DNA from: Verticillium longisporum
Taxonomy: Eukaryota > Ascomycota > Sordariomycetes > Glomerellales > Plectosphaerellaceae
DNA length: 64,000 nucleotides
Reading direction: 5' to 3'
Assembly (NCBI GenBank): GCA_019188255.1
Contig: JAETXT010000015.1
Span: forward strand, 124,001-188,000
The translations under genes and the position numbers were made by a program. Every line of letters starts with the position of its first letter. The first letter of the stretch is position 1. Below are positions 56,674 through 64,000 of the stretch, piece by piece. The notes beneath the pieces are model-generated. The model searched no databases. It was not told where the DNA came from and saw nothing but the letters and a program-made list of their open reading frames with translations.

Positions 56674-57104
56674 TCAGACGAGGATACCTGGGCGGACTTG
56701 CTGGCAGCCTCTGCCGTGAATGATGATAAATCTTGGTTGAAGGAACTAAATGATGATGAGGAGATTGCAGCATGTTTCAGTGCAGAAAGATCCATTGCGC
56801 TACTGTATATTCCGTACACAGCCAGGCATGAGGTGGTGCTTTTTGCACGAGAGACGAGTGAAGTTGCAGTCTTGAACTCTTGATAACTTTCCTTCATTTT
56901 AGTATCGCCGCTGCCAGCTGTCGTTAAAGCTTGGAGGAAGCTGCGACCAGCTGTCGTGATAGCAGAGATTGATTGGCGGGATCGACCCCACCATTCTTGT
57001 ACCAATTCGATGATGGAATGTGGTGGCAATTGAACCTCAAGAGCCCAACTTCATACCTCGCGTCGTTTCGTCAACCCGCTTTGGCTGCCCTCTGATCCGA
57101 CTTC
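56674..57104. other. Intergenic stretch, no gene seen
   Basis: Between the RRM-like and F-box genes, both on the plus strand; no supported feature. Confidence 0.5.
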
Positions 57105-58458
57105 ATGGCAGTCAATATGCCGAAAGAGGCCTTCACTGCATCCGCCTCTGTAGAGATGTCGGTTCCGGATCTCCCGGCCACAATCTCAGTACCGGCTACA
57201 GAAGAGACTGCCTCTCATACTGGCCATTCAGCGTCGGAGCATGGGTCCACGGTCTTCACAAATGATGACTTATCGCAAGATCTGGAGATCCTGACACTCG
57301 ACGGTGGGGGATCGGACTCTGCCCACGAGCTTCATATGGTCCCTGGTCCGCCGCCTCCTGTGACTAGCTCAGAACGAGTCGCCGCCGACGGCAACCTCAC
57401 GATCCTGTCGAAACGGACTGAGAGACAGCGGAAGAGGCTTGAAAAGAAGGCCAGCAAACGCCCACCAAAAGCATCGGTACTGGCCTCTTCCCGCTCCCGG
57501 GCGAACTCCTCCTGAGCATCTTCGCACATCTTCGGCCCAGCGATCTCCTTCGTCTGCAGCAGACTTGCACATCCATGCGTGAGTACCTGCGCACCTGGGA
57601 ATCCGTCCTTGTCAAAGAAGTCATTGCCCGCCGATATGCTTGTCTTGAGCCATGTCTCAGGCTGCCAGCCCTGATGAAGGACATTGACCCTTCCATCCAC
57701 CCAGCCCTTCCATCCACCCAGCACTGCTTCACCCCGAACGTCAAGGCGGCATGGGCATCCACAAAAAGTTTCAGCACGTTCTGCCCGCCGACCCAACGTG
57801 CATCTGCACGTGTCTCACCTGCATCCTGCGCTGGAACTCTCTCTGTCTGGTCGTCGACTTTGCGCACTGGCAGCCAAACCTCGACTCGGGCACGCCCATC
57901 CCCATGATCCCCCGTGGCAAGTTCCCCGTCTGGAACGAGCATCTCGTCGCCGAGAACGCCAAAATTGTTCAGAGAGCCTTGGTCTCACCTCTGTGGTATG
58001 CTCGCGTGCTGGAAGTCCATCTCAACTCTACAACAAGATCTATCCGCCGCCACGCTGCCAACCAGGGCAACCGGCGGCGGCGATTCAGAATGGCAAAGGA
58101 GGACGAAATGTCCGGCACGGACGAGTTCCTGCAGCGCAGCGGGCCGCCGACGATGGACTTTCCGTTCCACAGGGACAATTATTACATGCTTGAGTCCTAC
58201 CTCCCGAACAGGGGATGGAGTTCCGACCTGGAAAGGTGGTTGTACATGCCAGACTGGCATGAGAGAGACTTGCACTGGGTGTCGGAGCGATGGGGAGACA
58301 AATCAAGCACTGATAAAAGCTCAACCACGCAGCAGGCTACCGATCAAGGAGGTACTGGAACGGACGCAACAGAGAATCAGTCTTGCAACAGTGCAACTAT
58401 TCCAGCTCTCACCCAACCCACTGAGAATGCCCACCAACCTTCAGAGCTACAAAAATAG
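57105..58458 (+). pseudogene. F-box protein with two frame breaks
   Basis: About 450 codons read through. The N-terminal 125 residues are acidic/polar and end in a basic stretch (KRTERQRKRLEKKASKR). The F-box follows in another frame: LPGELLLSIFAHLRPSDLLRLQQ, then TCTSMREYLRTWE. A third frame holds the rest (KKFQHVLPADPT, CILRWNSLCLVVDFAHWQ, then YYMLESYLPNRGWSSDLERW) to a stop at 58458. The breaks lie near a TT pair at 57488-57489 and at the A5 run 57763-57767; one base added at each would join the frames. F-box proteins recruit substrates to SCF ubiquitin ligases. Many fungal F-box genes of this type are lineage-specific. Either a pseudogene or two homopolymer errors. Confidence 0.75.
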
Positions 58459-58502
58459 TCCACAGGGGCGACTGTAGTCATTTCGAATCACCACCACCAC
58501 CG

Positions 58503-59660
58503 TTACGCCTTATTGTGCTCGGCAGAGTCTTGTTGGTCCGCATCAGCAATGTGGCTTACCGCCGCGTTCTTTTCCATCAGATCTGAGGAGTTGACTGGCG
58601 CATCAGCCCCATCAAAGCCTATGGCCATTTGCTCGAGAGTGTATCCTCGCGTCTCAGGGTACCCGAAGAAGACGGTGACAATGATGAGCGATAGCACGAC
58701 GATGAAGACAAAGTAGTATTTCCAGCCAACAGCGTCCAGGGCGATCGCATTAACGAACGTGTTGAGGAAGATGGACGCCACAGTTGTGCACCAAGCCACG
58801 GTGAGGCCACGCGAGCGCAGGCTGAACTGCCAAATCTCGCATGGATACGCCGTGAGGAAAGGGGTTCTAGAAGAATCACACAACGTCAGGCAATGCTCTA
58901 TTTGCGCGTGCTCCATGCAATAACTTACAGGACAATATCGTAACCGGCGAAGAACAAGAACAGGAATGGAATAACAGCCATGCCAACGGACGAAGATGCG
59001 GAGCTCGCAAATGCGCCGCCGAGGCCTGTCACGATAATGAAACTCGTCAGCATAGTGACCCCAGAGCTCATGAACAAGAAGCGGCGGCCCAGGCGATCAA
59101 CGTCCATGGCGGCGGCGACAGCCCAGCCGAGGCTCCAGACGTTAAGACACGCCAAGATTAGGGTCTGCTCGGTGACCGTCTTAACGCCTACCGAGTCGAG
59201 CACAAGGGGCAGATAATACGACACAACGCCATTGCCGACCCACTGCGCAAAGAAACCCAGCGTAAGGGAGATAAATAGGCGGTGCCTATTACCGGGCGTC
59301 TTGACGATGTCGGCATACGATGCACTGGAGGTAGCGTCCTTCTCGGCCGTAATAGTCGTTTCAATCTCGGATAGTTGGTACACGACGAGCGGCTCAGCAC
59401 TGTTGCCACCAGCGTGGTGTTTTGCGAGCAGATCGGCTGCTTCATCGATAACGAGGGCTCTCAGGCGACATCAGGAAGCCAGGTAAAGCTAGCAGCGGGA
59501 TCAGGGCCTGCAGCAGAACAGGAATACGCCACGACCAATCGCTGGGATGTTACGGCAGGCAGAGGTAACCCAGCCACAGATGGTGCCGCCGACATACCAA
59601 CCGCACATATACAAGGCATCAGCGATGGACCGCTGCTTGGGATTAGCAATCTCGTTGACA
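58503..59660 (-). pseudogene. MFS sugar transporter, 5'-truncated and broken
   Basis: The C-terminal part of a hexose/lactose-permease-like MFS protein. Segments present: EIANPKQRSIADALYMCGW, GWVTSACRNIP, SWRIPVLLQALIP, GFLMSPESPR, the central loop, TM7-12 (including DVDRLGRRFLFM), and the end FFGYPETRGYTLEQM. An intron at 58867-58928 is still well formed. Breaks: one missing base at the G3 run 59544-59546, and a deletion of several codons at about 59455-59465 after SPESPR. Roughly the first four membrane helices are absent; homology stops at about 59660, where a regulator fragment begins on the other strand. A true pseudogene. Confidence 0.85.
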
Positions 59661-59664
59661 AGCA

Positions 59665-60568
59665 GTGGTGACGAGTTACCAAGCCTTGGTACCCTTCGAC
59701 GTTGAGGATGAGATGATCACCGAGCAAACCGTGTTCGATCCTGTAACAGTGGACCCGATGTCTCCGTTGACTGGCGACGGCAGGCCCTACGACAGGGCAG
59801 ACAGTCCTTTTACGAGCATTAGCGCCTTTATTGCGGCCTCTCAGGTCTTCTTCACCGCGATGCAGGAAGCACTGTTCCACGAAAGTTGTGACTGCAGCTC
59901 CAAGCGCGCACCCGAGGCTCGCCTCTGTCGATTGCAGACTTTGCTCGAGAAACTCCAGTATATGCTTGACGACCTACCTGCCGTAATGAGGCAATGGGTC
60001 GTCGCCGAGCTCGGCCATCAGAGCCGTGACGAATTTGACAAGAACGTAGACTCTCCCGAGGTTGCTCACGCCCAGTTGGAGATTACACGCGCCAACCTAC
60101 ACTTCACCCATCTTTGGCTGCAGAATTACCTTCTCGAGAAGATCGACTTGATACTTCAGCAGCAGGTATCAGACGCCAGCGTAACATCAGACACAGCCTC
60201 CGCGTCAGCGGCCCTGCGTGCTAATTGGGCGTCTCGTGAGGACATTTGCCGCCAGATGCTTCACTTGCTGCACAGCATTTCAGCAAGTACATATTGAGCC
60301 GAACGGACTATACTTGGTAAGTCTAGCCGCGCGGCGTGCATTTTACGCCTTTTTCTTGCGTCAAGCCAATAACACTAGCGATTAACTTTTACTTCTCATA
60401 AGGTAGGCGTACAAGGTCCGGGATGTAGCCGTAGCGCTCCTCAACTGCCCATTTGAAGCTCACGAAGGACCCTCCCGCCGGGCTGCTGAGTACATGCGAG
60501 ACTTCACTAGGATGTTATCTCGTCTCGACCGCAGTGAGATCATGAACACTGCAAGTCTGAAGAGCTAG
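59665..60568 (+). pseudogene. Fungal-specific transcription factor fragment (C-terminal part)
   Basis: Carries only the later part of a Zn2Cys6-type regulator: a VPFDVEDEMITE segment, helices of the middle-homology domain (FIAASQVFFTAMQEALF, LLEKLQYMLDDLPAVM, HLWLQNYLLEKI), then a frame change near the T3 run 60278-60280. IEPNGLYL, an intron at 60317-60406, and YKVRDVAVALLNCPFEAHEG with the C-terminus AEYMRDFTRMLSRLD follow. There is no zinc cluster and no ATG at the start; the homology begins abruptly at about 59665, back-to-back with the truncated transporter. The abrupt loss of both 5' ends points to a rearrangement. Confidence 0.8.
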
Positions 60569-61352
60569 GTTGACAAAGATCGCGACTCAGCTCGGTAGCA
60601 TTTATACTTACATTTGGATTCTTCGCCAAGGTAGTGTTGACTTTTGCCGCAATACTGACATCGACTGACGTCGACAGCGTCATGCAACGATGCTATGTTG
60701 CGTGACCAGCAAACAGGGCGGACTTGGCGGAACCGCGCCGCACAACTGAGCTACCTGAAACGACATTCCGTGACTCCATGAGTACCAAGGTTCAGGCAGT
60801 TCACGGCTATTTCGTTTTAGGAAACTTTTTTCGAGCCCAACCGCCAAGGCCATTCCACAGCTGCAAGGCCGACTTGTCTGGGCATAATATATAGGATTCC
60901 TTCAGCTATTGCTGCTTTTGAGGCTCTGGGGCGCAATGCGCCAAGAACTTACAGTTTAGCCTGTCGATTTCCTGAAGAAGAATATTGCTAATTGTTGGAC
61001 AGAATCGCAACACCTTCGGTGCATCTCAGAAAGATTAGCCTAATGTGATGCCTTGACACGTCAAGTGTTCTCGTCGGCTAATTGCTGAAGGTCCACGTAC
61101 AGCCCCTCAGCGAAGGCCTCACCTTTCCTGGGACCAGTGTTAGCCTATGCAGCTTGCAGACACCTTGGAAACTCTTCCAAGGCAGGATTGTATGTCCATG
61201 TGCATGAGTTGTGGCTAGGAAATTAGAAACATAAATAGGAGACCTCGTCCGCTCTTTGTCCTGCTCGATCGTCAACTCAGACTCGGACACATTTGCATCG
61301 CCATCAGACACCTCAGCTATAATCGCCATCTGCGTTATCCAAGCTCAACAAG
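60569..61352. other. Intergenic stretch, no gene seen
   Basis: Contains the promoter of the small peptide gene, with a TATA-like ATAAATAG at 61231-61238. Confidence 0.5.
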
Positions 61353-61556
61353 ATGAAGTTCAACATCGCCGCCATTATCCTCGTCGCTGGCCTGGCTGCG
61401 GCCGCGCCTGCCGTTCAGGCTGAGACCCGCGGAGAAAGTCTTGAGAAGAGAGGCTGTGGAGCCGGATACCTGTGCACCAGCGGTTATTGCCATTATAACT
61501 CGTGCAGCCCAGGCCTAGCCGGTTGCACCCTTATCCCCACCAAGACGAGGTGCTAG
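61353..61556 (+). CDS. Small secreted cysteine-rich peptide precursor with Kex2 site
   Basis: Intact 67-residue precursor, intronless. A signal peptide (about 1-18) is followed by a short acidic propeptide ending SLEKR, a canonical Kex2 cleavage site at residues about 31-33. The mature part of about 34 residues begins GCGAGYLC and ends in Cys; its six cysteines have spacing x5, x4, x4, x6, x8, suggesting three disulfides. The order (signal, propeptide, KR, compact Cys-rich domain) matches secreted fungal antimicrobial or effector peptides, but no family was recognised. A TATA-like box lies about 115 bp upstream. The flanks are gene-poor and rearranged. Confidence 0.85.
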   Translation: MKFNIAAIILVAGLAAAAPAVQAETRGESLEKRGCGAGYLCTSGYCHYNSCSPGLAGCTLIPTKTRC

Positions 61557-61957
61557 GTATGGGTTGTCTATCAGAAGGCTGTGAGCGAGGCTCTAAGACT
61601 GACCTGAGATTAGAGGTAGGCGTCCAGCTCACTGGTCGGCTTGTCTAGGGGATTGGAATCCTGCAATGGGCAAAAAAGGAGAGGTGCCAGAATGACTGTT
61701 TGAGACTCAATATCAGCTCCTTCTATGCCCATTATCGCAAAAATGGCCTCTTCACTCATCATTCTAATCGCAGTCATTGGTGACCGTGATGCTCAAATTT
61801 TGCTCGCTTCAGTTGTGTGTCACATGCTTGATTTTGTGATGTGGACAAGTGCCCTGAAATTTATTTAAGATCAGTGCCTGGGATTATGACACTTGAAATT
61901 TTGTAACCTTTCTGAGCAAAAGAGACAAACGTGGTGATCCTCAGGGGCTTAGCAAGG
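61557..61957. other. Intergenic stretch, no gene seen
   Basis: 3' flanks of the peptide gene and of the following hypothetical gene. Confidence 0.45.
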
Positions 61958-62584
61958 CTACTCTTCGAGTCTTTCTGCTCTGAAATCAACTTTTCCCATC
62001 CCGAGCGCGATGTAATGATCAACGAGCATAGCCTCGTGGCGGTCCCTGATCTCCAGCAATGCAGGCTCGGCCGACAGCCAGCCCACGGCCAGCATGCTAA
62101 GCACCCACGACGACGTGAACCTGTCAGCAGTGAGCCATCCGACATCATGGGCATGAAGCTGCGCAAACCAAGGAAAGTTGGAGGTAATGTGCAGTCGTAG
62201 CAGGGCCGGGTGCTTCCTCAGCTGCACCAGCGCCTCGAGAAGCGAGACGTGATACCACCTGAAGCTGCCGATGGCGAACCCTATGCTAGACCCGGCCATG
62301 AAGGGTACGGCGTCTATGACGCTGCCTGCCATCGCACTAGCCACCCCAATGACTGCAGCGGTTGATGTGCCCGATATCATGCTCCGCATCATGCTGGGGG
62401 ACTGTGTAAGGGGATCATCTTTGGGTGAAAATAGCATACTGTTCTGCCACGTCCAATAAACCAGGGCCACTGCTCGTCTATGGTTAGCTTATGACATGCT
62501 GTTCTTGGTCGATTGAACTAACCCGACTATGCCCCAGCCACCAAGGACCTTCAGCAATGAGAAACGAGGCTCAAAATCAGCCAT
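61958..62584 (-). CDS. Hypothetical membrane-associated protein
   Basis: Not recognised. A start at 62584 gives MADFEPRFSLLKVLGG; an intron then joins to the frame VALVYWTWQNSMLF, which runs to a stop at 61958. The donor is not settled: GTTAGT after the conserved-looking WGIV does not keep frame with the obvious acceptor (GACGAG), while an earlier GTGGCT would. A hydrophobic stretch (STAAVIGVASAMAGSVIDAVPFMAG, read in two parts) suggests one or two membrane segments; the second half has many His/Trp and ends in a charged tail. Roughly 180-190 residues. It could be a lineage-specific protein or another damaged gene. Confidence 0.5.
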
Positions 62585-63175
62585 TGTAGCTGCTCGATGT
62601 ACTTTGACAATCGATGACAGGAGCGCAGGCTGCTTGCGACGTTGATGACCAGGGATGTACCGATGATATGTAGTTCCATGGTCAACAGCTACGATCTGTA
62701 GTCAGTCCGTGCTTTCAGACGAGACATTCCTTGCATCTGGGGACTGCCAATTCACTTGGAGCTCAAGGCCAGCAAAAAACATGCACAGTCGGCGAGCCGT
62801 CAATACCTAATCGGAGGGTGAGGGCGCGACTCCATAGTATGACCGCCCAACAGGGTCTCTTATGAAGCCTCGTTCTACAAATTTATTGTGCCGCATTGAG
62901 CACATGTGTATCAAGAACCAAAGCAACGCGTTCACCAGCCTGCCCCGCAGCTGAAAGGGAGCGAGTCTTACGTCAAGCATGACATTCGATGAAAGACATG
63001 AGATGCCCATGCATCTTATGAGAGGGCCAAGCTCAGATACCTACTACAGACTGAGTCGAGAGCCCTGCCCGGCTTCCATCACTTGTCTCAAGACCCAGCC
63101 AATATCTCCATTGCGGAAACGGCATTAATTCTCCCGCCCTCCCAGTGCAGCCCAGCACCTTCATCATGCCCGCAA
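62585..63175. other. Intergenic stretch, no gene seen
   Basis: No coding or RNA feature supported between the hypothetical gene and the DUF1772 gene. Confidence 0.5.
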
Positions 63176-63762
63176 TCAAGGAGTGTTGAAGAAGGACAAC
63201 GCCCCAACAACAGCGCCAGCAAGAGCCAACAAGCTCCTCCCAAGATTAAGCGCCTTCCAGGTCCCAATCAGCTCAACAATCCTCTCCGTCGCCTGCTGCG
63301 GGCTCGTATCCCCAGCAGCAAGGAGGAGCGCCCGGTTCGTCTCGCTCATGAGGGCAACGGTGAAAGGGACGATCGACACGGTGAGCGCCGCGGCGGCGAC
63401 GTACCCGAGAAAAGCTTTCCCCCTGCCGCCGCCGCCGCCGCTGCAGCTGCTGGTGCGCCGCCGGCCCTCGAAGGCGGCGTACAGGTACACGGCCGCCGTG
63501 GTGGCGGCAAACTTGGGCATGGCAGCAAAGCCGTGCTCGTACAAGCCTCGCCAGACGCCGGCCGAGAGGTGGTGCGGGAAGTCGAGGGCTGCCGGGCAGC
63601 CGATGATGGAGAGGCCGGCGATGGCGCCTGGACGGTGTGTCAGCGGGGGGCTCGTCTTCTCTCGGACGGAAGTGCGGGGGCCAGCGACAACGCACCAGAG
63701 GTCCAAGCTGCGCTGATGACGCCGGTGGCGACCGCTGTCAGATAGGGTACGGGCCGCGACAT
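63176..63762 (-). CDS. DUF1772 / anthrone-oxygenase-like membrane protein
   Basis: Small integral membrane protein of 172 residues, two exons (63762-63696, 63627-63176; intron GTGCGT...GTCCAG). The start MSRPVPYLTAVATGVISAAWTSG-like region and the intron-spanning TSGAIAGLSIIG form helix 1. Helices follow around AALTVSIVPFTVAL and LLALAGAVVGALSFF. The segment FTVALMSETNRALL carries the conserved N-x(3-5)-L region of the DUF1772 family, and the length is typical. Members linked to polyketide clusters are anthrone oxygenases; others are of unknown function. No polyketide synthase is visible at this window edge, so its context lies beyond 64 kb or it acts alone. A glycine-rich loop (SCSGGGGGRGK) separates helices 2 and 3. 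Confidence 0.88.
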
Positions 63763-64000
63763 GGTGTGTGATCTATATCAAGGCTTGGGTCAACGTTGAA
63801 TGAACCGATTCCTTGGGGGTGAAGGGTTGATCGGAGAACTGCAAGCGAGGAGCAGGGTCAAAAGTCAAGACCCGAGCTTTGAGCTGTCAATGCTTGGTGT
63901 CTTAGTACATGCGAAGATGGCATGGTGGACTTGCACGACATCATCTACTGCTAGACAAAGTCAAACGCTGCTTCAGGTTAGATCGGGGTCTAAGCCGAAT
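63763..64000. other. Promoter side of the DUF1772 gene, no gene seen
   Basis: The window ends here; nothing else was identified. Confidence 0.4.

Overview
This window is nuclear DNA from a filamentous ascomycete. Most genes carry several short introns (about 50-90 nt, GT...AG). Families typical of Pezizomycotina are present: Zn2Cys6 regulators, a class II hydrophobin, BCS1-like ATPases, a DUF1772 protein, many MFS permeases and flavin monooxygenases. The content resembles a Sordariomycete, perhaps Hypocreales; the species cannot be fixed from the sequence.

Layout. 0-13 kb: 3' part of a P450; a divergent pair of an ACS-family permease and a Dcg1-like Asp/Glu/hydantoin racemase; a palindromic minisatellite; a broken Zn2Cys6 regulator; an EthD-like small protein; a decayed Gfo/Idh/MocA oxidoreductase; an MFSD1-like carrier. 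13-23.5 kb: a Gly/Asn-repeat hydrophobin, a microbial-type PARG with an apparent N-terminal PIP box, a BCS1-type AAA ATPase, a small secreted RALF-like peptide, a degenerate transposon, a broken sugar O-acetyltransferase and a broken Gfa-family gene. 25-30 kb: housekeeping genes (Kes1/Osh4-type OSBP, membrane-anchored USP). 30-50 kb: a dense group of flavin monooxygenases, a Baeyer-Villiger monooxygenase, a peroxisomal enoyl-CoA hydratase/isomerase, an MDR reductase, two permeases and an Ach1-type CoA-transferase. This looks like a catabolic neighbourhood. 50-64 kb: a gene-poor, rearranged region with an APH-like kinase, a nested MITE, two Kex2-type cysteine-rich peptide precursors, an RRM-like gene, an F-box gene, a truncated sugar transporter fused head-to-head to a regulator fragment, and a DUF1772 protein.

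Most interesting: (1) an intact RALF-like peptide gene (complement 19921-20172) with the YISY motif and four cysteines of plant RALF hormones; (2) a canonical PCNA-interaction motif on a PARG-family protein; (3) a possible ring-cleavage/beta-oxidation gene group at 30.5-49.8 kb.

Caution: at least ten reading-frame breaks sit at short homopolymers and would each be explained by one lost or gained base, mostly lost. Several may be assembly errors rather than real pseudogenes. Other breaks (nonsense codon, multi-base deletions, fusion of two truncated genes) look genuine.
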